This document shows, piece by piece, positions 33,632-42,015 of a stretch of 64,000 bases of DNA. This DNA is from Variovorax paradoxus (lineage in GTDB: Bacteria > Pseudomonadota > Gammaproteobacteria > Burkholderiales > Burkholderiaceae_C), in NCBI RefSeq assembly GCF_000834655.1, contig NZ_JXQQ01000119.1, positions 62,001 through 126,000 on the forward strand. The letters run 5' to 3'. The number at the start of each line of letters is the position of its first letter. The first letter of the stretch is position 1. A model generated the notes under the pieces. That model worked only from the letters and a program-made list of their open reading frames with translations, was not told the origin of the DNA and ran no database searches. A program made the translations under genes and the position numbers.

Positions 33632-35662
33632 ATGAATACCCAACGTCCCCCCCGCACCCTGCCCCGATTGCTCGCAGTGTCGCTGTGCGTCGGCGCCCTC
33701 GCGCTCGCCGGTTGCGACAAGGCCGCGCCGCCGAGCCCCGCTGCGGCCGCCGACCCGGCCATCTCGATCCCGCCGCCCACGGTGCCGCAAGCACCTGCGG
33801 CTGCGCCCGCAGCACCGGTGCCGGTCGCGTACACGCCGCCCTCGGCCGAGCAGCTCTACCAGCTGGTCGCTCCCATTGCGCTCTACCCCGACAAGCTGGT
33901 CGCGCAGATCCTCGCGGGCGCGACCTACCCCGAGCAGATCACCGCCGCGCACGACTGGCTCGGCCAGAACAGGTCGCTCAAGGCCGGCCCGCTCGCCGAT
34001 GCAGCCAACCAGCAGCCGTGGGACCCGAGCGTGAAGTCGCTCACCGCATTCCGCCCCGTGCTCGACCAGCTCGCGCGCAACATCGCGTGGACCGAATCGC
34101 TCGGCAAGGCCTACTACAACGACCCGGCCGACGTGATGAACGCGATCCAGGTCATGCGGCAGCGCGCATCGGCCGCGGGCCGCTTGAAGAACAACAACCG
34201 GCTGCGGGTCGCGAGCGCCGCCGCGCCGCGCGACTACGTGCCCGCGCCGGACATGCAGCCGGTGTACGGCGGCCCCGCCATCATCGAGCCGCCGCAGCAG
34301 CTGATCACCATCGAGCCCGTGCAGCCCGACGTGGTGTACGTGCCCAGCTACGACCCGCAGGCGATCTACGGCGAGCCCGTGGCCGTGTATCCCGGCTATG
34401 CCTATGCGCCACCACCCGTGGAAGTCGCGCCCGGCTACAGCCGCGGGCAGGTCGCCGCAGCCGGCGCGCTGGCGTTCGGCACGGGCGTGATCGTCGGTGC
34501 AGCGCTGGAGCGCCACGGCTGGGGCTGGAACTCGTGGAACATGAACTGGGGCGCGCCGCGCGACCGCAGGAATGCCCGCGATCGGGATCGCGACCGCGTC
34601 GCGCAGCCGGCCTTCGCGCGGCCCGCGGTGATCTACAACAACAGCACGTACATCTCGCGCTCGACCACGGTGGTCAACAACAACGTGCGGAACGTCTACA
34701 ACAACGATCGTGGCGACCGCAACGGCGGGCCGCGTGGCTTGCCGCCCGGCGCGCCGCCGCCCAACTTTGCGCAGCAGCAAGCGCAGTTCGCGCAACAGCA
34801 ACGTGCGCAGCAGCAGGCTCAACAGCAGCAACAGCAACAACAAGCGCAGCAGTTGCAGGCCCAGCAAGCCCAGCAGCAGCAACAGGCACGGCAGGAGCAG
34901 TTGCAGCAGCGCCAGCAGGACCAGGCCCGGCGCCAGCAAGCACAGCAAGCACAGCAAGCACAGCAAGCACAGCAGGCACAGCAAGCACAGCAGGCACAGC
35001 AACAGGCCCAGCAGCAGGCGCGCGCCGCCAACCAGCAACCGCAACCGCAGCAGCAGCAGCAGGCCCGGCTCCAGCAGCAACAACAGCAGGAGCAGCTGCG
35101 GCGCCAGCAGATGGAACAGCAACAGCAGGCACGCACCGCGAGCCAGCAGGCCCAGCAACAGCAGCAGCGCGCGCTGCAGGACCGGCAGCGCCAGCAGCAG
35201 CAATCGCAACAGGCTCAACAAGCCCAGCAGGACCAGTCACGGCGCCAGCAGATGCAGCAGCAACAGCAACAACAGGCGCAGCAGCAAGCCCGCGCGGCCC
35301 AGCAGCAACAGGCCCAGCAACAGCAGATACAGCGGCAGCAGGCGCAGCAGCAGCAACGCCAGCAGCAGGCCCAGAACGAGGCCCGGCAACAGCAGGAGCA
35401 GGCGCGCCGCCAGCAACAACAGCAGATGCAGCAGCAGGCCCAGGCCGCCCGCGCGCAACAGCAACAGGCGATGCAACAACAGCAGCAGCAACGCCAGCAG
35501 CAGATGCAGCAACAGCAGCAAGCCCACCAGGCGCAGCAAGCCCAGATGCGCCAGCAGCAACAGCAACAACAGGCGCAGCAGCAAGCTGCTGCGGCCGCAG
35601 CCCGCCAACAGCCGGGTGGCCGGCCGGGCGGTCGACCCGGCGATCCACGCCAGCAGCCCTGA
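33632..35662 (+). CDS. DUF3300 lipoprotein with a long Gln/Ala-rich tail
   Basis: Protein of 676 residues. The lipobox LALAGC gives a lipid-modified cysteine after a signal peptide. The DUF3300 domain spans about residues 65-300 (LVAPIALYPDKLVAQILAGA, AITWTE-like YYNDPADVMNAIQVMRQRA, VYVPSYDPQAIYG). From about residue 379 to 665 the sequence is almost only Gln, Ala and Arg, with short Met and Glu interruptions, probably a very long coiled coil or disordered tail reaching into the periplasm. Function unknown. Confidence 0.85.
   Translation: MNTQRPPRTLPRLLAVSLCVGALALAGCDKAAPPSPAAAADPAISIPPPTVPQAPAAAPAAPVPVAYTPPSAEQLYQLVAPIALYPDKLVAQILAGATYPEQITAAHDWLGQNRSLKAGPLADAANQQPWDPSVKSLTAFRPVLDQLARNIAWTESLGKAYYNDPADVMNAIQVMRQRASAAGRLKNNNRLRVASAAAPRDYVPAPDMQPVYGGPAIIEPPQQLITIEPVQPDVVYVPSYDPQAIYGEPVAVYPGYAYAPPPVEVAPGYSRGQVAAAGALAFGTGVIVGAALERHGWGWNSWNMNWGAPRDRRNARDRDRDRVAQPAFARPAVIYNNSTYISRSTTVVNNNVRNVYNNDRGDRNGGPRGLPPGAPPPNFAQQQAQFAQQQRAQQQAQQQQQQQQAQQLQAQQAQQQQQARQEQLQQRQQDQARRQQAQQAQQAQQAQQAQQAQQAQQQAQQQARAANQQPQPQQQQQARLQQQQQQEQLRRQQMEQQQQARTASQQAQQQQQRALQDRQRQQQQSQQAQQAQQDQSRRQQMQQQQQQQAQQQARAAQQQQAQQQQIQRQQAQQQQRQQQAQNEARQQQEQARRQQQQQMQQQAQAARAQQQQAMQQQQQQRQQQMQQQQQAHQAQQAQMRQQQQQQQAQQQAAAAAARQQPGGRPGGRPGDPRQQP
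34934..34996 (+). repeat. Nine-base tandem repeat in the Gln-rich region
   Basis: Seven units of CAGCA(A/G)GCA, the first four identical, encode repeated Gln-Gln-Ala. The unit length keeps the frame, so slippage here would lengthen or shorten the tail without breaking the gene. Confidence 0.9.
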
Positions 35663-35683
35663 GGCCGGCGGCGCTGGCGCCGT

Positions 35684-36952
35684 TTACTGCTTGCCGATCT
35701 CGGTCAGCAGGCGCGTGACGAGGTAGATGCGCGGCACGATCGAGTCGACCTCTATGTACTCGTCGCGTGCGTGGTAGCCGAAGCCCGCGAGGCCGAAGCT
35801 CTCGACCACTGTTGCCTTGCCCGAGCGGCCCGCAAAGCCCGCGTCGGTGCCGCCGCCGGTCATCGGCGTGAGCGCGAGCTCGCGGTCGATTTCCTTGTAG
35901 ATCGCTTGCGCCTGCTCGGCCAATGCACGGCCCTTCGCGCCCGCCACGAACGCCGGGCGGCCAACCTCGACCTTCACCGTCGTCTCCGTGTCGGGAATCA
36001 GCTTGCCGCTCGCGATCTTCGCCTGCAGCACTTCGTTGAGCTTCTTCTCGGCGCCCGGCTGCGTGATGCGAATGTCGCCCAGCGCCTGCGCCTTCTCGGT
36101 GATCTGGTTAATCGGGCCGGTGGCCCGCGCCACGGTCCAGTTGAGCGTTACGCCCGGGATGTCCTTGGCGAGGTCCTTGGTCTGCAGCATCTGGTACGAC
36201 AACTCGTACAGCGCGTTGCGGCCCAGCTCGGGTGCGGCACCCGCGTGGGCCGCGCGGCCCTTTACCTCCATCGTGGCCTGCGCGATGCCTGCCGCACCCA
36301 GCAGCAGCGACTCGCCCTTGGCCACCGACTTGGCCGCCGTCGGTTCGAACGACAGCACCGTGTCGTGCAGGTCGGCGGTGGTGGCGATGAGTTCGCCCGA
36401 GCCCACCGAGCCCACTTCTTCGTCGGGGTTCACGAGCACGGTGAGCGTGTCGTAGTCGCGCCAGCCCGCATCGGCCAGGATCTTGAGCGACGCCAGCATC
36501 ACCGCGATGCCGCCCTTGTCGTCGGCGATGCCGGGGCCGTAGATGCGGTTGCCGTCCACCTTGTAGGGCTGGCTGCCGAGGATGCCGGCCGCATACACCG
36601 TGTCCATGTGGCCCTGCAGCATGATCTTGCGCTTGCCCGTGCCCTTGAGCGTGCCGATCACGATGTCGGCGCCCGCGCCGGCCGTGGCCTTGCGGCGCTC
36701 CGTCTTGAAGCCCGCGGCCTTCAGGCGACGCTCGATCACATCGGCCATCTTGAGGAGGCCCTCGACGTTGAGGCTGCCCGATTCGATCTGCACCATCTCC
36801 TTCAGGTTGTCGATCACGGCGGGCTGCGCCTTCTCTGCGGCAGCGAGCAGCTTCGCGTCGGGCGCGGCCTGCGCGGCGGCGGCGCCAAGTGCGAGGCCGC
36901 AGGCCAGTGCGACAGAGCGCAGGGCGAAGAAGGACGAGGAGCGCTTGGTCAT
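35684..36952 (-). CDS. M20-family metallopeptidase (glutamate carboxypeptidase-like), exported
   Basis: Protein of 422 residues with a signal peptide (MTKRSSSFFALRSVALACGL on to AAQAAPDA). Zinc ligands and catalytic acids of the M20 family are seen: LQGHMDTVYAAG (His and catalytic Asp), GIADDKGGIAVML (bridging Asp), NPDEEVGSVGS (catalytic Glu), and a terminal YHARDEYIEVDS with the last His. It resembles carboxypeptidase G2 of Pseudomonas, which removes C-terminal glutamate from folates and peptides. The start at 36952 excludes a 23-residue non-signal extension. Confidence 0.88.
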   Translation of the reverse strand: MTKRSSSFFALRSVALACGLALGAAAAQAAPDAKLLAAAEKAQPAVIDNLKEMVQIESGSLNVEGLLKMADVIERRLKAAGFKTERRKATAGAGADIVIGTLKGTGKRKIMLQGHMDTVYAAGILGSQPYKVDGNRIYGPGIADDKGGIAVMLASLKILADAGWRDYDTLTVLVNPDEEVGSVGSGELIATTADLHDTVLSFEPTAAKSVAKGESLLLGAAGIAQATMEVKGRAAHAGAAPELGRNALYELSYQMLQTKDLAKDIPGVTLNWTVARATGPINQITEKAQALGDIRITQPGAEKKLNEVLQAKIASGKLIPDTETTVKVEVGRPAFVAGAKGRALAEQAQAIYKEIDRELALTPMTGGGTDAGFAGRSGKATVVESFGLAGFGYHARDEYIEVDSIVPRIYLVTRLLTEIGKQ

Positions 36953-37041
36953 GATGGTTCTCTTTTCTCGAAGTGAATGGCGGGCGACAGCATAGCGAGG
37001 GGATGGAATTGCGCAGCGCAAATCGGCGACAGCGCGATGAC

Positions 37042-37071
37042 TTGACGGGCGTTGTCCGGAACGCGTACATT
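37042..37071 (+). promoter_or_regulatory. Promoter of the C4-like leader
   Basis: TTGACG (37042-37047), 18 bases, TACATT (37066-37071). Transcription would start at about 37078, exactly where the first hairpin of the leader begins. Confidence 0.65.
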
Positions 37072-37077
37072 GCCCTC

Positions 37078-37310
37078 GCCTCGTGAAGAGCGAGGCCGGG
37101 TTTAGCAGCCCGCCGACACCCTGCGACGAAAGCCGCAGTTACACCGCACAGGGTCTGCGGCTTTTTCGTTCGTGCTCCTTTTTAGGCGGCTCGAATGGGA
37201 GGGCGCGAGCCCTGCCGGTGTCCGCAAGGGTGTCCCGGTCTGCTAACCCGTTCGGGCCGCCGCCTTCGTTTAGCAGCGTGGGCGTCAGTCATCGCAAATC
37301 GACACCCTTG
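37078..37310 (+). ncRNA. C4-type antisense RNA leader
   Basis: Three blocks alternate. Block A holds GGGTTTAGCAG (37098-37108) and GACACCC (37115-37121). Block B holds CAAGGGTGTC (37225-37234) and CTGCTAACCC (37240-37249). Block C holds GTTTAGCAG (37268-37276) and GACACCCTTG (37301-37310). B can pair with A and equally with C; CAAGGGTGTC is perfectly complementary to GACACCCTTG, which abuts the ribosome-binding site GGAGG of the gene at 37318. This two-target design is that of the C4 antisense RNA of P1/P4-like phages. It forms most of the 365-base gap between genes. Confidence 0.72.
37131..37166 (+). terminator. Intrinsic terminator inside the leader
   Basis: AGCCGCAG (37131-37138) pairs with CTGCGGCT (37155-37162) and is followed by TTTTC. 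It would end a short transcript of about 90 bases containing block A only, upstream of block B. Confidence 0.75.
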
Positions 37311-37317
37311 GAGGCCC

Positions 37318-37668
37318 ATGGCCAAATCTTCAAATGCGAGCACCGACACCCGTTGCTCTTGCGCGTCTTCTTCTCTTCCCACGGTCCAGTTCAAGCCCTT
37401 CGAATGGGTTCAGCGCGAAGGACTCGACGTTTCGCGGCAACGCCACGCCTCGTTCCTGAACGACGCACGCGACGTGGTGCAAGGCACGCAGACGCTGGCC
37501 CAGTTGCTCAGTTGGGATGAAGACCGGCGCGATGCCACTTCCAGCGACGCGGGCCCGCCCCCGCTCCTGGACGCCTGCCAGCGCGAGGCATTGCAGCGGC
37601 TTCTTGCGGTATCGCTGGGCCTGCTGCACGCGCAGATAGAAGCGCAGTGCGATGCATTGACGCCGTAG
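37318..37668 (+). CDS. Small protein controlled by the C4-like leader, possibly DUF3077-like
   Basis: Protein of 116 residues starting MAKSSNASTDTRCSCASSSL with GGAGG five bases before the ATG, inside the antisense-controlled region. The middle reads FLNDARDVVQGTQTLAQLLS and the end is a helix (CQREALQRLLAVSLGLLHAQ). The layout is reminiscent of short Pseudomonas DUF3077/DUF6124 proteins, which I recall having conserved leaders, but I cannot confirm the family. Function unknown; in phages C4 targets are antirepressor or division-inhibitor genes. Confidence 0.65.
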   Translation: MAKSSNASTDTRCSCASSSLPTVQFKPFEWVQREGLDVSRQRHASFLNDARDVVQGTQTLAQLLSWDEDRRDATSSDAGPPPLLDACQREALQRLLAVSLGLLHAQIEAQCDALTP

Positions 37669-37768
37669 TTCGGCTGTCTATTGGCCATCCGGCTCCAAGG
37701 CAGAATCCGCTGCAACAGCAGTCATGCAAGGCGACGCACCGGGCGGCGCCCATTCACCAGGAGCGCCG

Positions 37769-38179
37769 ATGGCAGTGGGATTGACGGTAGGTTCGATCAC
37801 GAACGAACTCGGTGCGCCGTCGTTCGTTCACTCGTTCTTCTCGACCATCAGCGCGCACTGCGAGCCCGACGGTTGGGGCAGCCAATTCCCGCACCTGATG
37901 AACGAGCTCTACCAGGGACGCCTGCCTCATGGAAACGCCCTGCTCGCGCTGGGCGAACTGCGGCTGGCCAAAGCCACGCTGAGCAAACTGCCTCCTTCGG
38001 CCGTGGTGTGGGACATCGAGAACCGCGAGGTCAGGCCTCCGTGGGGCAACAACATCGCATCGCACATCACGAGCCTGGGCAACTACTTCGTGACGAGCAG
38101 CGGGCGCGACGTGTTCGATGTTCTGGAACGGGCGCTTGCAGCTTCTGCCGAAGAGCGGCGAGATGCCGTCCTGCAGTGA
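37769..38179 (+). CDS. Imm70-family immunity protein, orphan
   Basis: Protein of 136 residues starting MAVGLTVGSITNELGAPSFV after AGGAG. The sequence HLMNELYQGRL, SAVVWDIENREVRPPWGNNI and SLGNYFVTSSGRDVFDVLE matches what I recall of the Imm70 family, which neutralises polymorphic toxins. No toxin, Rhs or VgrG gene is nearby in the window, so it appears to be an orphan that may protect against toxins of neighbours. Assignment is from memory of the motif. Confidence 0.7.
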   Translation: MAVGLTVGSITNELGAPSFVHSFFSTISAHCEPDGWGSQFPHLMNELYQGRLPHGNALLALGELRLAKATLSKLPPSAVVWDIENREVRPPWGNNIASHITSLGNYFVTSSGRDVFDVLERALAASAEERRDAVLQ

Positions 38180-38322
38180 CAGCCGTCATCTCCGCATGAC
38201 GCTTGCCCGCCCCGACATCGAGCCCCCTGAATTTCGCCGATCTCGGACCAGTTAAAGGGCGTCGCGATGGCCCTGGCGTACGATGGGTTGCGGTCCACCC
38301 CGGACATGCAAGGACCATTTCC

Positions 38323-39450
38323 ATGCGCCTGGCGGACTTCATCGACGCGAACGTCGAACCCATTCTTTCGGCCGCCGAGGCATTTGCCGCGACCATGCTG
38401 CCCGCTGCATCGCACCTGGATGCGGTCGCGCTGCGCGATCACATGCCCATGATCCTCACGGCGGTGGCGAAGGACCTGCGCTCCGCACAGACACGCAGTG
38501 AGCGACTGGCGAAATCGCTCGGCCAGCAGCCGCGCATCCACGGCGCGCCGGAAACTGCCGCGCAGATCCACGCGCTGCTGAGGGCCAAGGCAGGGTTCGA
38601 CATTTCGCAGCTCGTGGCCGAATACCGGGCGCTGCGGGCGTCCGTCCTCAGCCTGTGGTTCGAGGGCGGCAAGGCGGGCGATGCGGACACGCAGGAAGAC
38701 CTGATCCGCTTCAACGAGGCCATCGACCAGGCCGTCGCGGAGTCGGTGGCCTACTTCACTGCCGAGATGGACCGGTGGCGTCACGTCTTCCTTGGCGTGC
38801 TCGGACACGACCTGCGCGGCCCGCTCAACTCCATCCTTCTCACCGCCGAACTGCTCTCGAAGATGACGACCGAAGCGCCACTGGAGCGGCACACCGTGCG
38901 CCTGATCCAGAGCGGAAAGCGAATGAAGACGCTGCTGGACGATCTGCTCGACTTCAGCCGCGCTTCGCTCGGCCTGGGCCTGGGCATCCACCGCACCACG
39001 ATCGACCTTACGAGCGTCTGCATCGAAGAGGTCGAGCTGCTTCGCACCGCCCTGCCCGACGCCGAGATCGGTTTCCGCTCGGAGGGAGAAACCACCGGCA
39101 GCTTCGACGGGTCTCGCGTGCGCGAGGCGCTGGGCAACCTGGTCAGCAACGCCGCGCGCTACGGGACGAAGCAAACGGCGATCGACGTGGCGCTCGTCGG
39201 CGACGATCGCCAGGTGCGGCTGTCGGTGTCGAACGCCGGGGAGTCCATCCCCACGGAGAACATGCAGGCGCTGTTCGAGCCGTTGCGAAGAGGACGCCCG
39301 TCGGACGAACTTGCAGAGACGGCCAACCTCGGCCTCGGGCTGTTCATCGTGAAGGAGATCGCCAGGGCGCACGCCGGCGAGATCACGGTGACTTCTTCGA
39401 GCGGCACCACCGTCTTCACGCTGGTGCTGCCGCAATCGGCGCCCGATTAG
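38323..39450 (+). CDS. Orphan sensor histidine kinase, probably soluble
   Basis: Kinase of 375 residues without membrane helices. The N-terminal 145 residues are helical and resemble RsbR-type sensor domains (MRLADFIDANVEPILSAAEA). Then come the H-box with H162 in GHDLRGPLNS, the N-box NLVSNAARY and the G-box LGLGLFIVKEIA. No response regulator is adjacent. The start at 38323 was chosen as the first Met with domain-like sequence; an upstream extension to 38203 is unlikely. Confidence 0.88.
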   Translation: MRLADFIDANVEPILSAAEAFAATMLPAASHLDAVALRDHMPMILTAVAKDLRSAQTRSERLAKSLGQQPRIHGAPETAAQIHALLRAKAGFDISQLVAEYRALRASVLSLWFEGGKAGDADTQEDLIRFNEAIDQAVAESVAYFTAEMDRWRHVFLGVLGHDLRGPLNSILLTAELLSKMTTEAPLERHTVRLIQSGKRMKTLLDDLLDFSRASLGLGLGIHRTTIDLTSVCIEEVELLRTALPDAEIGFRSEGETTGSFDGSRVREALGNLVSNAARYGTKQTAIDVALVGDDRQVRLSVSNAGESIPTENMQALFEPLRRGRPSDELAETANLGLGLFIVKEIARAHAGEITVTSSSGTTVFTLVLPQSAPD

Positions 39451-39523
39451 CCTCTACGGCCACGAGGCGCCGGGCAGTGGAAGAAGCGCGGATGCGCTCC
39501 TCCGACGCAGACAGGCCGTGCCG

Positions 39524-40723
39524 CTATTCGCTGCGACCGAGCCGCAAGGAAGGCAGCAGGCACAGGGCCGCGCAGGTCGCACCGGCCCCCACCAGAAAGG
39601 CCGCAGTGATGCCGAACCACTGGATCGCGAAGCCGACCACAGGCCCGGTCACGCCCATCGCGATATCGGCGAAGGCGATGAAGTTGCCCACCGCGCGGCC
39701 GCGCTGCTCCGGCGGAACGGAGCGGGTCGCGAGCACGCCCATCGCAGGGAACACCAGCGAGAAGCCCAGGCCGGTGAGCGTCGCGCCCAGCATGGCCATG
39801 CCCGGCGCGGGAGCGCACCAGATGAGCAGTTGCCCGATGGCCTCGAAGACCAATGAGCCGATGGCAACGCGCGTGGCGCCGAAGCGGTCCGGCAGGCCCG
39901 AGCCGACCAGGCGCACGAGCACGTAGGCGGTGCCGAAGCCGATCAGCGCCGTGCCGGCATGCGGCCAGCCGTGCGCGGCGTAGTCGAGCGTGAGGAATGC
40001 GGCCATCGCAGCATAGGGCACGGTCGCCAGCGCGAGCACGAGGCCTGGCCGCCAGATCAGCCCGAGCACGCGGTGGAACGCCACGCGCTGCCCATTGGCA
40101 CCGGGAACGCCCGGCAGGCGCAGCGCGATGGCCCAGGCGAGCATCGGCGTGAGCACCGTCACCGCGCCGACGCCGACGAAGCCATGCGCCGCCTGCACGG
40201 CCAGCCCGAGCGATGCACCGAGCCCGAGCGCCGCGTAGATCGCAATGCCCGTCCACGACATGACCTTGCCGGTGCGCGCGGGGCCCACGCGGGCGATGCC
40301 CCAGCTCATGAGGCCGGTGAGGAACAGGCTCTCGCCAAGGCCCGCCACCAGCCGGCCGAGCACCAGCACGGCGAGCTTTGCGGCGGGATCAATGGGCAGC
40401 ACGCTCGACAGGCCATAGGCCAGCCCCGAGCAGGCGGTGAGCGGAAGCCCGAGCAGCACGGCGGCGCGGGGCCCGCGCTGGTCGCAGAGCGTGCCCGCCC
40501 GATGGCGGGTGAGCAAGGTGGCCAGCGACTGCAGGCCGATGGTCCAGCCCACGGCGGCCGCGCCGAACCCCAGGTGGTCGCGCACCTCGAGGGCGAGCGC
40601 CGCCAGGGGCGCGCTGATTGCAAGGAATCCGAGGAAGACCGCCAGCACCACCGGGGCGAGCCCCGTGAAAACGGATGCGGTTTCGAGCGGGCGAACGGAA
40701 GCAGATGAGAAGAGTGATGTCAT
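39524..40723 (-). CDS. MFS transporter (DHA1, YfcJ/YhhS-like)
   Basis: Membrane protein of 399 residues with about twelve helices. The loop 2-3 motif appears as GTLCDQRGPRAAVLLGLPLT and GRLVAGLGESLFLTG is typical of the YhhS/YfcJ efflux group. It converges with the histidine kinase gene. The substrate is unknown; members export sugars or drugs. Confidence 0.88.
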   Translation of the reverse strand: MTSLFSSASVRPLETASVFTGLAPVVLAVFLGFLAISAPLAALALEVRDHLGFGAAAVGWTIGLQSLATLLTRHRAGTLCDQRGPRAAVLLGLPLTACSGLAYGLSSVLPIDPAAKLAVLVLGRLVAGLGESLFLTGLMSWGIARVGPARTGKVMSWTGIAIYAALGLGASLGLAVQAAHGFVGVGAVTVLTPMLAWAIALRLPGVPGANGQRVAFHRVLGLIWRPGLVLALATVPYAAMAAFLTLDYAAHGWPHAGTALIGFGTAYVLVRLVGSGLPDRFGATRVAIGSLVFEAIGQLLIWCAPAPGMAMLGATLTGLGFSLVFPAMGVLATRSVPPEQRGRAVGNFIAFADIAMGVTGPVVGFAIQWFGITAAFLVGAGATCAALCLLPSLRLGRSE

Positions 40724-41021
40724 GCCAATACGCGTCTTTATGGATCGAGATATTCCCTGCTGGGATCCTCTCGACAAAGGACGCGTTGGATGACGGTAAC
40801 GCCTACGACAGAGCCGCGGGGGCGCTGCGGCGGCGACTATAACTTCGTCGATTCGAGGCGGTCAATACCCTTTTGCAATGCCGGGCGTCTGTCCGTGTGG
40901 CTTCACCTTTGCAGGCAACGATGCATGGGCGGTTGTCGTTGCTTGGCTTTCAGCAGCGCGTGCTTCGAAGACCTCGGCATCGATGTGCCCGCTCGATTCC
41001 GCCTGCCAATGGCGAGCAGGT
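40724..41021. other. Gene-free stretch
   Basis: About 300 bases between two minus-strand genes. I see no convincing ORF, hairpin terminator or operator. The sequence is a little less GC-rich than its neighbours around 40800-40960 and probably holds the MFS gene promoter near 40724. Confidence 0.4.
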
Positions 41022-41429
41022 TCACTGCCCCTGCTGCATGCCCTGCAACTGACGAAGCGGATTCAGAGGCCCGAGCGGAATCAACTCGAAGCGCATGAGA
41101 CGGGCCCGGCCGAGCGGCAGGTTCTCGAGCATCTCGCGCGCGGCGTCAATGGACGTCATGTTCAGGATGAACGCGACGCCGGTGCGGTCTTGCAGCGAGA
41201 ACCACTGATCGATCCTGCCGTCCAGGTAAAGCGCGACCGTCTCGCGAACCTCGGACGGAAGGATCGCGCGAAGCACCGTCGGGTCTGAACCGGCCTGCAC
41301 GGTCCCGATCGCGAGGATGCGTGTGGTGGGCACCGGTGGATAGGCGGGCTGCGCATGCCCGTCGGCCACGAAGCCCAGGCCGAAAAAGAGAGCGAGCACA
41401 TGAAGGAGTGCGGCGAGCGCAGCTTTCAT
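41022..41429 (-). CDS. Exported muconolactone-isomerase/YciI-like small protein
   Basis: Protein of 135 residues: signal peptide (MKAALAALLHVLALFFGLGF ending near HAQ) and a ferredoxin-like alpha/beta domain (LAIGTVQAGSDPTVLRAILP, VALYLDGRIDQWFSLQDRTG, VAFILNMTSIDAAREMLENL). It is paralogous to the gene at 41532. Function unknown; dimeric alpha-beta barrel proteins of this size include isomerases and stress proteins. Confidence 0.7.
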   Translation of the reverse strand: MKAALAALLHVLALFFGLGFVADGHAQPAYPPVPTTRILAIGTVQAGSDPTVLRAILPSEVRETVALYLDGRIDQWFSLQDRTGVAFILNMTSIDAAREMLENLPLGRARLMRFELIPLGPLNPLRQLQGMQQGQ

Positions 41430-41531
41430 TTCAGGCCTCCTCGATCGGGCAACGCCGTGGCGACGATACGCAGGACGTGCAGGTCGGGCGTGAGCTTCAT
41501 CATGGGCGGCCTCTCATGCTTGCTCGTCCGG

Positions 41532-41825
41532 CTACTTTCCCTGAAGAAGGAGCCCCAGCGGCGCAAGCGGGCCGACAGACATCAGCTCGTACTGCGCGAA
41601 GCCGCCGCTGGTGAGCGGCAGCGCATCCACAGTTGCCTGGGCTTGCTCCACGGAATCGACGTTCATCAGAAAGATCACGCCGGGCTTGTCCTTGCGGTAC
41701 CAGAACTGTTCGATCCTGCCGTCCAGATAGAGCTGAAGCGTGTCGGGAACTTCCCTGGACATGACCTGCTGGCGCTCTTCCGGCGAGAGCTGCTTGACGA
41801 TGGAACCGATGGCGAGAACTTTCAT
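41532..41825 (-). CDS. Cytosolic paralog of the preceding muconolactone-isomerase/YciI-like protein
   Basis: Protein of 97 residues with the same fold but no signal peptide: MKVLAIGSIVKQLSPEERQQ, LQLYLDGRIEQFWYRKDKPG, VIFLMNVDSVEQAQATVDAL, YELMSVGPLAPLGLLL. Position-by-position matches with the exported paralog (YLDGRI, then the (A/V)(A/V/I)F-ILN/LMN strand, then LIPLGPL/MSVGPLAPL) show tandem duplication with gain or loss of a signal. It is divergent from the GlxA-like regulator at 42016, which may control both. Confidence 0.75.
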   Translation of the reverse strand: MKVLAIGSIVKQLSPEERQQVMSREVPDTLQLYLDGRIEQFWYRKDKPGVIFLMNVDSVEQAQATVDALPLTSGGFAQYELMSVGPLAPLGLLLQGK

Positions 41826-42015
41826 GACTGAACCCCTTGTGCAATGTCGTTGCGTTGTTGAGAGGCCCCGAGATTAGGCGCGCCGTCCGAAAACAGGAAC
41901 GGTCGCAAACGACAACTTTGCCGTCATTCCCGCCAAACCGGAAAACGGGGAATTCGTACCCGATTTCAATCCCGAACTGGCATAGTCGGTGGTCGTTTGC
42001 TCCCAGCGCAGTGCC

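Noticed and set aside
34934..34996. CRISPR array
   Set aside because: The repeats are short, contiguous and in frame within a gene, with no spacers.
34674..35648. Long antisense frames rich in Leu, Cys or Ala opposite the Gln-rich lipoprotein gene
   Set aside because: They are the direct complement of CAG/CAA codons and have no start signals or recognisable domain.
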